The position numbers and the translations under genes are program-made. Source: Lentisphaera profundi (GTDB lineage: Bacteria > Verrucomicrobiota > Lentisphaeria > Lentisphaerales > Lentisphaeraceae). Taken from it: a stretch of 64,000 nt of DNA. The notes beneath the pieces were generated by a model. It was not told the DNA's origin, did no database searches, and saw only the letters and a program-made list of their open reading frames with translations. Where the stretch lies: NCBI RefSeq assembly GCF_028728065.1, contig NZ_CP117811.1, forward strand, positions 2,046,001 to 2,110,000, in the 5' to 3' direction. Of this stretch, positions 47,173-56,667 are shown piece after piece (within the stretch, counting starts at the first letter, position 1; each line of letters starts with the position of its first letter).

Positions 47173-48177
47173 TTAGGTGGAGGCTCTTTCGACTAAATCA
47201 GCATCAACAAATTTTGTGTAAGAAACTGAATTAGAACTTTTTATGAGATCACATAATAACTTACCACTTATTTCGCCTACTCGCTCAACTGGCTGTGATA
47301 TTGTTGTCAAAGGCGGTTGTGTAAAGGCGGTGATGGGCTGATTATCAAAACCAATAATAGCTAAGTCCTCTGGCACTTTAATCCCATTTTGCTGACAGTA
47401 CTGCAAAGCTGAGACGGCCATCATATCTGTGAAAAACTGAATCGCTTGAGGGCGCTTTGCGAACTTCGCAAAATGCTCCATTGCCAATTTACCAGATTCG
47501 ACTCTAGCCTCATCGCCTACAGCTAATGGTGCTAAGAAAATATTTTCCTTTAAAGAATGAGTTTTTACTGCTTTTTTATAACCCTCGATACGCTCATCGT
47601 TACCAAAAGCCCCTTCAATTCCCGCATAAGCAATATCTTTATAGCCTTTCTGCTGCAAGTAAGTAATTGAATCATAAATGGCTTTTGAACGATCTAAAAT
47701 GACTTGGCTCATGCCCTCAAAATCCAAGTCAATTCCAAGGCAAGGAATATCTTGTTGATCAAAAATTTTCCAGAGGCCTTTAATCAAGTCATATTGTTCT
47801 TGATTATCATAATCCGCCATCAAAACCGCTCCAGCGGGACGACTAAGGGAGAGACGCTTCAATAAATCTTCGCAACAATTCTCGTCTTCTACGATAAAAA
47901 TTGAGAGCAAGAGCTCTTTTTCTCGTAGGACTTTCTCCATCGCAGCAAATTTACGGAGGTGCATTTCGTGTAAGTTATTAATCACCGCAATGACTTCATA
48001 ACCACCACCACTCTTGAGTGCACGCGCGGCCAAATTGGGAATGTAATTGAGTTCTTTCGCTGCGGCTAAAACTATTTTTTTAGTCGCTTCTTTAATTTTC
48101 TCATCACCCTTTAGGGCACGATTCACGGTGCGGATCGAAACGCCCGTTTTTTCTGCAATATCTTTTAATGATGCCAT
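47173..48177 (-). CDS. LacI family transcriptional regulator
   Basis: 334 residues. The N-terminal helix-turn-helix and hinge read SLKDIAEKTGVSIRTVNRAL and 'NYIPNLAARALKSG'. The sugar-binding domain ends 'VPEDLAIIGFDNQPITAFTQ', then 'TTISQPVERVGEISG', the usual Peripla_BP fold. It lies just upstream of and in the same direction as the lyase, so it likely controls the chondroitin locus, responding to a released unsaturated disaccharide (inference). Confidence 0.93.
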   Translation of the reverse strand: MASLKDIAEKTGVSIRTVNRALKGDEKIKEATKKIVLAAAKELNYIPNLAARALKSGGGYEVIAVINNLHEMHLRKFAAMEKVLREKELLLSIFIVEDENCCEDLLKRLSLSRPAGAVLMADYDNQEQYDLIKGLWKIFDQQDIPCLGIDLDFEGMSQVILDRSKAIYDSITYLQQKGYKDIAYAGIEGAFGNDERIEGYKKAVKTHSLKENIFLAPLAVGDEARVESGKLAMEHFAKFAKRPQAIQFFTDMMAVSALQYCQQNGIKVPEDLAIIGFDNQPITAFTQPPLTTISQPVERVGEISGKLLCDLIKSSNSVSYTKFVDADLVERAST

Positions 48178-48590
48178 AATGCCTCTGAAGCTTATATTTC
48201 CTTCAAAATAAACTCAGAAAATACTAATTTCCAGCTTCCATTAAACTAAATCACGACGAAATGCCAACGAGAGCACGAAATGATTTATGATCATAAGTCA
48301 TTGCCTATATTTTTTCTAAGATAGAATATCCGCAAGGGTCAAGGGCCCGACAGAAATTAGCATGCACCGCAGGTGCATGAATAAAAACGTAAATACATGC
48401 CAAGGACCAGCGGTCTGAGCAAATAAGCACCGGACTTATATCATCCGCATTGGAATGCGGTGCTCCCAGCATGACCCATATTAAATGCCGATTGAGAAAT
48501 GATATTAAGTCCAATTCCGCATTGGAATGCGGTGCTCCCAGCTGTGTCTACATTATATGCTTTGGCTTAGTGCCAAGGCATATATTTTTT
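48178..48590. other. Repeat-bearing non-coding region
   Basis: It contains GCATGCACCGCAGGTGCATG hairpin (near 48360), two copies of a 27-bp repeat, and a hairpin TTGGC-TTAGT-GCCAA within ATATGC...GCATAT (about 48555-48585). Short open frames with 'ALECGAPS' are repeat products. No gene is supported. Confidence 0.65.
48444..48542. repeat. Two direct 27-bp 'ALECGAP' repeats
   Basis: Unit TCCGCATTGGAATGCGGTGC then TCCCAGC occurs at 48444-48470 and 48516-48542, offset 72. The core CCGCATTGGAATGCGG is an inverted repeat. Translation gives ALECGAPS, a peptide seen widely in spurious Verrucomicrobia/Lentisphaerae ORFs, pointing to a PVC-wide dispersed element (from memory). Confidence 0.88.
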
Positions 48591-49964
48591 TTAGCTCAGG
48601 ATATCTTTGATGACTTTCGCTTTATGAACACCCGTTAAACGAATATCGAGGCCTTGGAATTTGACACTGAGTCGCTCGTGATCAATACCCAATTGATGCA
48701 GCATAGTCGCATGAAAATCTCGAACGTGAACGGGGTTTTCGACTGGTGCATAACCAAACTCATCACTTTTCCCGTAAGTCATGCCACCCTTGATACCACC
48801 ACCAAACAGTGCCATTGAGAAGCAATCCTTATGATGATCTCGTCCATTGCCACCTTGTGACATTGGAGTACGACCAAACTCACCAGAAAAAACAATCAAC
48901 GTTTCGTCCAGCATACCACGCTGTTTAAGGTCTTGAATCAGTGCGGCGGCACCCTGATCAGTTAAGCCACTCGCAGTTTTAAATCCATTCTCCAAATTAC
49001 CATGATGATCCCAGCCCCGATGATAGAGCTGAATAAAACGAACTCCACTTTCGGCCATTCTTCTCGCTAAAAGACAATTAGAGGCAAATGAGCCATCACC
49101 AGGTTTACAGCCATACATATCGATGACGTGTTTGGGTTCATTGGACATATCCGTCAAAGTTGGTACCGAGGCCTGCATTCGTAAAGCTAAATCATACTGA
49201 GACATGCGAGTGTTAATCTCGGGATCTGCATACTTATTTTTCAATAATTTATTCATTCTATTAAGGCGGTTAATTAAACTGCCTTGTTGCTTAGTCGAAA
49301 TACCATCTGGGTTAGTGATGTAATGAACGGCATCACCACTGGCGTTGAATTGAACCCCTTGATAACGACCAGGTAAAAATCCATTATTCCACTGACGAGA
49401 TGATATGGGTTGAGCTTGCCCTCCCCCTGCAGAAGTTAGAACAACAAAACCAGGAAGATCTTTGTTAGGACTTCCCAAAGCGTAAGTCACCCAAGCCCCC
49501 ATACTGGGATAACCATTGAGAATACTACCAGTATTCATCACCGTGTGTGCAGGATCGTGATTAATTTGATCGGTGTGCATTGAGCGAATAATACACATGT
49601 CATCCGCGAGCTTGCCTAAGTGAGGAAAACGATCCGATATTTCCAAGCCTGACTGACCGTATTTATTAAATTCAAAGCGAGGCGCAAAACACTTGAGTTT
49701 TTGGCCTTGAAGCTGCGCGAGTTGCTTGCCCTTGGTAAGTGATTCGGGCATAAATTGCCCATCCATTTTTTTCAGTAGTGGTTTATTATCAAAGCTCTCG
49801 AATTGAGATAATCCCCCTGCCATATAAAGGTGAATCACACGTTTAATTTTGGGCTGATGATTAGGAAAATTGGCGATCCCTGGATCGAGGGCATGTAATT
49901 GATTGGAGCCTAGCATGCCAGCACTAGCAAGAGAGGTGAATTTTAAAAAGTTTCTTCTATTCAT
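48591..49964 (-). CDS. DUF1501 family protein
   Basis: 457 residues with a twin-arginine-like export signal (MNRRNFLKFTSLASAGMLGS). The alkaline-phosphatase-like DUF1501 core is visible: 'LYMAGGLSQFESFDNKP', 'FVVLTSAGGG', 'WDHHGNLENG', 'SGEFGRTPMSQG' and 'GRDHHKDCFSMALFGGG'. In PVC bacteria this gene is almost always paired with a PSCyt1/DUF1549/DUF1553 gene, as here, 14 bases upstream. A role in extracellular oxidation of sulfated glycans is suspected, not shown. Confidence 0.92.
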   Translation of the reverse strand: MNRRNFLKFTSLASAGMLGSNQLHALDPGIANFPNHQPKIKRVIHLYMAGGLSQFESFDNKPLLKKMDGQFMPESLTKGKQLAQLQGQKLKCFAPRFEFNKYGQSGLEISDRFPHLGKLADDMCIIRSMHTDQINHDPAHTVMNTGSILNGYPSMGAWVTYALGSPNKDLPGFVVLTSAGGGQAQPISSRQWNNGFLPGRYQGVQFNASGDAVHYITNPDGISTKQQGSLINRLNRMNKLLKNKYADPEINTRMSQYDLALRMQASVPTLTDMSNEPKHVIDMYGCKPGDGSFASNCLLARRMAESGVRFIQLYHRGWDHHGNLENGFKTASGLTDQGAAALIQDLKQRGMLDETLIVFSGEFGRTPMSQGGNGRDHHKDCFSMALFGGGIKGGMTYGKSDEFGYAPVENPVHVRDFHATMLHQLGIDHERLSVKFQGLDIRLTGVHKAKVIKDILS

Positions 49965-49978
49965 AATTATACCTTGCT

Positions 49979-52956
49979 TTAGTAAACACTAAGTGTTTCG
50001 TGGAGATTAAAAATCAGTCTTGCTACGGAGCCATAGGCGGCTAAATCAATTTTATTATATTTGTCTGCGTCTTTTATTTTTAGGCTGAGTAAAAATTTAT
50101 CCGCATCTTGGGGTGAGGACATAAAATAGGCTTGTTGATCCTGATAAAATGCTGTCAACTCTTGGAGTTCATCACGGCCAATAGGACGTGTAAGGGCGTG
50201 CTGTAACATCCATTCAATGACATTGCTTTCAGGACTCGCTATTGCCTGCTTTGCAAATGCACCCGCGGCTTCCAAGAAACTCGGATCATTGAGCAAAGCG
50301 AGTGATTGCAAAGGTGTATTGGATGCCGATCGACGGGCATTGCAGGTATCGGCAGAAGGAGTATCAAACGCTTTTAACATAGGGTGTAAAAAGGTTCTCT
50401 GACGATGGATGTAGAGTCCTTTACGGTACTGATTCTGATCCTTGTCTACCTGATAGGTTCGTCTAGGAAAATTGAGCTGAGCATAATAGCCTGCGGGTTG
50501 ATAGGGTTTAATACTTTTGCCCCCCACAGTTTTATTCAACAAGCCACTCATTTGCAAAATATTATCGCGAATAAATTCGGCTTCTAAACGCCGTGCATTT
50601 TGTCTTGCTAGCTTAATATTAAAGGGATCAGAGTTCACCAAAGTGGCATCGCGTTCAGTACTCTGACGATAGGCCTTGGACATAAGGATGCGTTTGACGG
50701 CATTTTTTACATTCCAATTGTCCTTCCTAAAACTCCAAGCGAGGTAATCCAAGAGCTCAGGATTATCGGGTGTTTCGCCCTGTGAACCGAGGTCTTCCAC
50801 CACTTGCGATAAGCCTCGACCAAAATACAAATACCACAGGCGGTTCACAAAGACTCGTGCAGTCAGCGGATTTTGTTCCGAGACTAACCAATTCGCTAAA
50901 TCGAGTCTATTGGCTCTACCTTCTTTTTCAATTTTCCCTAAGAAAGCAGGAATGGCGGGCTCGACGATTTCGCCACTCTCATCTTGCCAATTACCACGAG
51001 CTAAAACACGTGTTATCATCGGCTTGACTGCTTCGGTGATTTGGCAATCAGCCCTACCGTAATCCAGGGATTCAGCTTGAGCTTCAAGTTTGTCCAAGTG
51101 CTTATGAAGCGGTGAAAATTCTGCTAATAATCGAGTGAAGGCTTCTAAGTTTTTCAGTCTTGCAATTGCATAATCTTGAGGCTTGATATCTTTTGAACTT
51201 AATTCTAGGTCAAAGCGACCCGCCATGTGTGCTGAATGTATACTTTGGAATTTTAAAGTGACTTCTATCTGACCCTTAATCATTCGTTCTAGCTTGAGCA
51301 CCGCATGTCTATTCTCGCCAAGTTTTGTCTGGCCAGATATCGCCCAGCCTCTATTAGCTTTCTTACTAGCTGTAATAAGATTTTTCACTGGGAAGCCGCC
51401 TTGAGAAAAATCTGCGGCTGCAGCAGTAATTTTAACCGGTATTTTTTCACCTCCCTTATTAATCTCATTAATTTCGATGACCGACAGAACGACATTACCA
51501 TTGCCAATCCCAAGCTTATTGCGATAAGTCGGATCCACCAAGAAAGCGAGCATCAGCTTATCGGCGGGTGTGCTCTGATTGAGGCTGATGATATAATTAT
51601 CTTTATCACTTCTATTCTTCTTCCTCAAAAATGAGCCATCACTTAATTTTTTAAAGTTGGCACCATGGGTACTTTTTACAGTCGTGATTTTGGTCTCAGC
51701 ATTTTTTTTGGAATCGATTTTCCATTGTTTGTATCTAGCTTGAATACTCTTAGAATCACTCAAGTCTTTAATCTCTTTATCCACTATCTCGAGTTCTTTT
51801 TTCACTGGTGCAAACTTGATCATCTTTTGCTGATCAATAACTTGCATGATGGGGGATAAACATAACCCTTTTTATCTTTACCTTGATAAACACCTTGTTG
51901 TTTTATATCCGCAAAAAACGCTGAAAAGGCATAGTAGTCCTTAGCCGTAAAGGGATCAAACTTATGATCGTGACATTCCGCACAACCTAGAGTAGAGCCC
52001 ATCCATGCCGTTGTAGTTGTACGAACTCGGTCACCCGAGTACTTGGCGAGATATTCTTTGGCTTGCGCTCCGCCCTCACTGGTCATCATATTTAAACGAT
52101 TATAGGCCGAGGCAATCAATTGTTCCTCACTAGGTTTTTCTTGCAAGAGGTCGCCAGCTAATTGCTCCCGCGTAAAATCATCAAAACCCTTATTCGAATT
52201 AAAGGCATTGATCACATAGTCTCGGTAGGGATAAACACGTTGATTTTGATCACCGTGGTAACCCACGGTATCGGCGTAGCGCACTATATCTAACCAATGC
52301 ACCGCCATTTTTTCACCATAGGCCTGATCCTTTAAAAAGCTATCAATCAAAGTCTCCCAGGCATTTGAGCTCTTGTCAGCTAGAAATTGATCGACTTCTT
52401 TTTGAGTGGGCGCTAGGCCCCGCAAATCAAAACTTAAGCGGCGAATCAAAGTTATTTTATCCGCAGCTTTATTTAAACTTAGGTCTAAAGGACTTAATTT
52501 AGCTTCAATGAGCGTGTCGACTGAATCCTTTTTATTTGGTAGCGCAATAGACTCATAAGACCAATGATCCTCATACTCGGCACCTTCTTTTATCCATTGC
52601 TTAATTGTCGCTTTTTCTTTTTTGCTGAGGCTTTTATGCGAATCAAGTGGTGGCATGATGTCATCTTCATCATCCGTAATCAACCTTTCCCATAAGAGAC
52701 TGTCTTCGGGATTCCCTGGAATAATAACCGCATCCAAAATCCTCTTTTTACCACTCTTACTTGTGTAGTGACGTTCCTTCGCCGCTAAATCAAAAGTGTG
52801 TAATTGCAGTTTCCCTTTAATATCATGGGCATCTGGACCATGACAGGCAAAACATTTGTCTGATAAAATGGGACGAATATCTTTGTTAAAGCTTATGTCT
52901 TCTGCACTAGAAATAAAGCCAAAACAGAGAAGTGAAGTATATAAAATTTGCTTCAT
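49979..52956 (-). CDS. PSCyt1 / DUF1549 / DUF1553 protein, frameshifted
   Basis: From ATG 52956 the first frame covers signal peptide (1-18), a planctomycete cytochrome c domain with CFACH at Cys35-Cys38-His39, and DUF1549 including CAECHDHKFDPF. It is lost at 'GYVYPP' just before 51820. The remaining 620 residues (linker and DUF1553, 'RVFVNRLWYLYFGRGLSQ', 'RLEAEFIRDNIL', 'NARRSASNTPLQSL') continue in the next frame. One more base in the GGGGG run at 51851-51855 gives YPPIMQVIDQQKM in one frame. Total about 990 residues, normal for the family. Partner of the DUF1501 gene; likely a secreted haem protein of unknown reaction. Confidence 0.87.
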
Positions 52957-53403
52957 AGGATCTCCTTGTTATAAATCGTGTTATTATAACTTTCCCTATT
53001 ATACCTCTTTGTTACAGCTTTGTTTCAAGAAAGTTCGATTTTTTAAAGGATTAAGCCCATAAATGCCAAACGCTCTCATTTAAATGAGAAGATCTCATGT
53101 AAGAAAGTAATTAAGTTTCAGTATTAAATTCGTCCCATGTCGACTGCTCCTTAAAGAATGATCTGCTTGGCCCTGTTTAATATGCTGTGATGCATAAAAA
53201 CATCTTTCTGATCAACTCGAGGATATGGAGAAAATTCATGAGCCTCAACGTGAAATTAGCCTACTATTTTTTAATCAGCGATTAATTCCACATACTTAAA
53301 AATTATTTATACTAGAAAAAATGAATCGCTCTAGCTTTTTTTTTGTTTATTTATTATAACAGTAGGTAAATAAATTTAATCTATATAATTTCGAGTCACA
53401 ATA
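52957..53403. other. AT-rich divergent intergenic region
   Basis: A 447-base region between the PSCyt1 gene (-) and the Cys-rich pseudopilin-like gene (+). A 16-bp perfect palindrome TCTCATTTAAATGAGA lies at 53074-53089, a possible operator. AGGATCTCC and AT-runs near either end are compatible with promoters. No gene is seen. Confidence 0.55.
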
Positions 53404-54606
53404 ATGAAAATGCGTAAGCATAAAAGAAAGCTTCACTTCTCCCTTGTAGAATTATTTACGGTCTTACTGATCAATCTTATTATTGCGGCTTTAATTTTCC
53501 CAACTTTTTTTGGAGAAGTAAAATCCAATAATACTTTAGCTGCTAATGATCTTCAGCAAAATGAAGCCCTCAAAGAAGATCTCATGCAAATTGAAAAGGC
53601 CTTAGATGAAATAAACCAAGATGAATCTAAAGGTCTATATAGTTTAGCAAAAGTCAGTTTTAAAATAGATCAGCCAGTACTTCAAAGATCTGCAGTGGAA
53701 ACGGTATTGCTAGGCCTCATGAAAAACAAACACCCTCAGACCAGTGCTTATCGCCAAGCCGTAAAAAAGCGCTTAGGTGAAAGATTTATTGCGTTCACCA
53801 GTGGCAGTGATTTCGTGATAACATGTCTAAGTTGCCAAGGAGAAGGTCATACTAAAATTGATTGTAAGTCATGTGTCGGTGGAGAATGTAAAAACAATTC
53901 TTGCTCAGCTGGTTCTATTATCTACAAAGGACTTAATGGCAAAAAAGTAAAAAAAACTTGTCCCACCTGTAAGGGGAAAGGTGCATGTACCAAATGCACA
54001 AGCGGTGGCAATATTTTACTACGTTGCCGACAATGCTCTGGCAAAGGAAAAATCATTACTTATAAAAATGTCCCAAAACTATATAACAATGCTCTTAGCC
54101 AGCTTCGCAAACTTACTAAAGATATCAACAATGATCTGAAAAGTGGCAACGCGATACTTTCTAAGTCACAACAAACTGAAATCAATCCTCCTCAAGTAAG
54201 TCCCTATAAGCAAAGACAAGTGCCACGAAAAACACATAAACCCGTAGCAATTGCTAGCCAAGTAAAGCCACAGAAAACTCCGCCGCACCTTAAACTCGTT
54301 CTAGAAGAATTTTATGATCATTTAAAAGCTAAACAACGTCAAAGTGGTATAACTTTGGCTTCGCGATTATTTGCTTTGGATCAAGATAGTAATGGCAACT
54401 ACACAACAACTCTTTACCTCACTGCGAGTGATGACTTCATTAAAAATGAGCGCCGAGAAGATTTTTTAATTGGCTTATATGAATTTTGGAAATTGCGCTG
54501 TGGCTCAAACCGCGTCCTTCGATCTGGTGGCGCCTGCATTATCCTCTTGGATAAAAATGAGAGCGTCATTGCTGTAGCCTATAGTGCCGAAGATATAAAA
54601 TTTTAA
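53404..54606 (+). CDS. Pseudopilin-like membrane protein with DnaJ-type cysteine-rich domain
   Basis: 400 residues. After a basic leader (MKMRKHKRKLH) comes FSLVELFTVLLINLIIAALI, which looks like a prepilin helix with Glu at +5, though the cleavage-site Gly is His11. Residues 141-215 hold CLSCQGEG, CKSCVGG, CPTCKGKG, CTKCTSGG and CRQCSGKG, the DnaJ CxxCxGxG zinc-finger pattern. A Lys/Pro linker (about 255-290) leads to a C-terminal alpha/beta domain. No J-domain is present. The combination could give a periplasmic zinc- or thiol-active pseudopilin. No known family fits the whole chain. Confidence 0.72.
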   Translation: MKMRKHKRKLHFSLVELFTVLLINLIIAALIFPTFFGEVKSNNTLAANDLQQNEALKEDLMQIEKALDEINQDESKGLYSLAKVSFKIDQPVLQRSAVETVLLGLMKNKHPQTSAYRQAVKKRLGERFIAFTSGSDFVITCLSCQGEGHTKIDCKSCVGGECKNNSCSAGSIIYKGLNGKKVKKTCPTCKGKGACTKCTSGGNILLRCRQCSGKGKIITYKNVPKLYNNALSQLRKLTKDINNDLKSGNAILSKSQQTEINPPQVSPYKQRQVPRKTHKPVAIASQVKPQKTPPHLKLVLEEFYDHLKAKQRQSGITLASRLFALDQDSNGNYTTTLYLTASDDFIKNERREDFLIGLYEFWKLRCGSNRVLRSGGACIILLDKNESVIAVAYSAEDIKF

Positions 54607-54801
54607 TTTTACCCTAAAATCTTGGCCCATAAGGATTCTTGGTTCTTTTTGGGTTTGAATGAAGCTCTTCGGGGCAAGCCATCTCGCCTAGGCGAGCCTT
54701 CGCGTTGCCAAGCGAGCTATCTTAAACGGATTCGTAAATACCTATCGCCCCAAGGGAGGAGAATTAGACCCTACTAAGATTAAGTTGCTAACTAGATATA
54801 T
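54607..54801. other. Intergenic DNA with inverted repeats
   Basis: Contains CTCGCCTAGGCGAG (about 54687-54700) and a GCC-rich segment, in otherwise AT-rich DNA between convergent genes. It could include a terminator, but no hairpin with a U-tract is clear. Confidence 0.4.
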
Positions 54802-55377
54802 TCATGAGTCAAGGGCACTCCAAGGTAGCCAAGGAAGACCTTCGCGCAGTGCGATTCTTTGCGTCTGTGTAGCATTGCTGCGATAACCATAGACACGAAT
54901 CCCAAAAATGTGCACCATCAGACAGGCCGCACGAGTCTGACTTACTTCGGCATCGTATTCTTTTTCCAAATATTGGCATAGAAGAGCTTCCCCCTCGATA
55001 AGCATTTCAACGGCGAGTTTATACAGTGTATTGCCCGTTGCAGCCAACTCAAGTTGAGTTTTGATAACAAAACAACTGCAGTAATCGGAACTCTCAGAGT
55101 CTGAAATAAATAACTCAAAAAGATTACAGATTCCTTCACCCACACTTGCTGCCTCATCTAAAACCGTCGCCATTCGTTTCTGGTGAATTTTCGCGTAATG
55201 CTTAAGCGCCTCGCAAAACAAACCTTGCTTACTACCAAATTCATTATAGAGACTGCCTGGTTTCAAGCCGGTAGACTCCTTGAGTTGTTGCATGGAAGTG
55301 GCATAAAATCCATGTTCCCAAAATAAAGCGACCGCCCGATCAAGGACTTCATCGCGATCAAATTGTTTTTTTGCCAT
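54802..55377 (-). CDS. TetR/AcrR family transcriptional regulator
   Basis: 191 residues. The N-terminal helix-turn-helix reads FDRDEVLDRAVALFWEHGFY, then 'TSMQQLKESTGLKPGSLYNE' and FGSKQGLF. The rest is a helical ligand-binding domain with several Cys (SSDYCSCFV). It is divergent from the SDR gene, and two palindromes TTGAACGAT-ATTCAA/CGTTCAA lie between them, so it probably represses both genes until an effector, perhaps an aldehyde or quinone, binds. Confidence 0.92.
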   Translation of the reverse strand: MAKKQFDRDEVLDRAVALFWEHGFYATSMQQLKESTGLKPGSLYNEFGSKQGLFCEALKHYAKIHQKRMATVLDEAASVGEGICNLFELFISDSESSDYCSCFVIKTQLELAATGNTLYKLAVEMLIEGEALLCQYLEKEYDAEVSQTRAACLMVHIFGIRVYGYRSNATQTQRIALREGLPWLPWSALDS

Positions 55378-55425
55378 CGTGTTTCCTCAGGATAATTTTT
55401 TCTTTATAGCTCACTATACATCATT

Positions 55426-55501
55426 TTGAACGATTATTCAAAAAGGAATTTGACATAAGCTTTCTATGGACTAAGTTTTATAATCTTGAACGATCGTTCA
55501 A
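55426..55501. promoter_or_regulatory. Two TetR-type operators in the divergent tetR-SDR region
   Basis: Perfect palindrome TTGAACGATCGTTCAA at 55486-55501 and a near copy TTGAACGATTATTCAA at 55426-55441. The first directly follows a TATAAT at 55479-55484 and would block the SDR promoter. A TTGACA occurs at 55450 but its spacing to that box is too long (23). The second lies near the tetR promoter. The arrangement fits autorepression with divergent control. Confidence 0.85.
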
Positions 55502-55532
55502 AATATAATAATAGATAAAAAGGAAATGAATT

Positions 55533-56267
55533 ATGAGCATCTCAATCAAAGACAAAGTCGCATTAGTCACCGGAGCCAACCGTGGCATTGGCAAAGCCAT
55601 CGTAGAATCATTTCTAAATCATGGTGCCAAAAAGGTTTACCTTGCAGTACGTAATCCAGAATCGACTCAAGCGCTTGAAGCACAGTACGGTGATAGAGTT
55701 GTAACTATTCAAGCAGACGTATCGGCTTCGGACTCCATTAAACGCCTTGCCGACCAGACCAGTGATGTGGAGATTGTTGTCAATAATGCAGGTATACTTT
55801 GTTTAGCGTCACCACTGGATGAAAATGTGGAAGAAGCCTTTTCCAAAGAAGTGAATGTAAATGTTTTTGGTCTGCTTCGCATCGCACAATCTTTTGCTGA
55901 GATACTGGAGCGCAATAAGGGGGCCTTGGTTCAGCTCAACTCTATAGTGTCCATGAAAAACTTCGTCGGAGTATCTTCATACTCGGCATCCAAAGCAGCT
56001 TCTTATTCATTCACTCAAGGACTCAGGGAAGAGTTGGGCGAGAAAGGAGTAGCAGTCCTGAGTGTACACCCAGGTCCCATAGCCACTGATATGGGCACAG
56101 AGTCTGGCATTGAAAATGGAGCTGCTGCCTCAATCGTATCGGAAGGTATAGTCAAGGCACTAGCAGCGGGTGAATTCCATCTATTCCCAGATAAAATGGC
56201 ACAACAGATGGGTTCCGCTTATCAGAGCTTTGCGGAGAATGTTATCCTAGCCGATTTCTCCGTATAA
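55533..56267 (+). CDS. SDR family oxidoreductase
   Basis: 244 residues with Rossmann motif TGANRGIG (13-20), NNAG (84-87), Ser137, Tyr150 and Lys154 (YSASK). Family ending is divergent. Probably an NADP-dependent carbonyl reductase. It is placed under the TetR operator, so it is likely induced by a substrate-like compound. AAAGGA precedes the ATG. Confidence 0.92.
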   Translation: MSISIKDKVALVTGANRGIGKAIVESFLNHGAKKVYLAVRNPESTQALEAQYGDRVVTIQADVSASDSIKRLADQTSDVEIVVNNAGILCLASPLDENVEEAFSKEVNVNVFGLLRIAQSFAEILERNKGALVQLNSIVSMKNFVGVSSYSASKAASYSFTQGLREELGEKGVAVLSVHPGPIATDMGTESGIENGAAASIVSEGIVKALAAGEFHLFPDKMAQQMGSAYQSFAENVILADFSV

Positions 56268-56287
56268 TTCGGTTTTTAGATAATAAT

Positions 56288-56358
56288 CACCATTTATAAT
56301 GGTGCTTATTTAAGTCCTAAATCGTACAAGTCCCATAGCTTTTAAGCTATTGGGACTT
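56288..56358 (+). terminator. Tandem hairpins after the SDR gene
   Basis: CACCATT-TAT-AATGGTG (about 56288-56304) and AAGTCCCATAGCTT with AAGCTATTGGGACTT (about 56327-56357, one bulged T), the second followed by TTG-rich DNA. They probably end the SDR transcript. Confidence 0.65.
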
Positions 56359-56667
56359 TGTTGTTGCTGCTATTCAAGGATGCCAAACACCTTTAAAAAT
56401 TCCAAGCTTAGTCACTGCGCTATCCCGCGGGGGTACTTGCTTCGTGAAAAAGGCTTATAAAACCTTACACGATTACCCCGAATTGAGGGCATGATGCGAC
56501 CCGTACGAGAGGGAAACTGTCCCTTCCCAAGTAAGAAAATGCCTTTCCTTGACCAGGCGATTAGGGGCTTTGCCCCGCTTTATGGGTAATCGTGAAACCT
56601 TACCCCCCCTCTTTCATCAATCCCTCCTCCCTTAGCTTATCTAAGTACTCCTGTGACATTCTGTCCT
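56359..56667. repeat. Repeat island with dispersed repeat copy 3 and 11-bp inverted ends
   Basis: CACGATTACCC (56468-56478) and GGGTAATCGTG (56584-56594) bound a 127-base segment that contains a dispersed-repeat copy at 56501-56560 (CGTACGAGAGGGA, GTCCCTT, ACCAGGCGA). A CCGCGGGGG tract and a GGGGCTTTGCCCC hairpin are also present. No gene. It may be a small non-autonomous element. Confidence 0.6.

Noticed and set aside
48305-48638. Short open frames with ALECGAPS peptides
   Set aside because: They are translations of the palindromic 27-bp repeats and run into the DUF1501 gene.
55450-55484. TTGACA/TATAAT as one sigma-70 promoter for the SDR gene
   Set aside because: Spacing is 23 bases, too long for a standard promoter; the -10 box alone is plausible.
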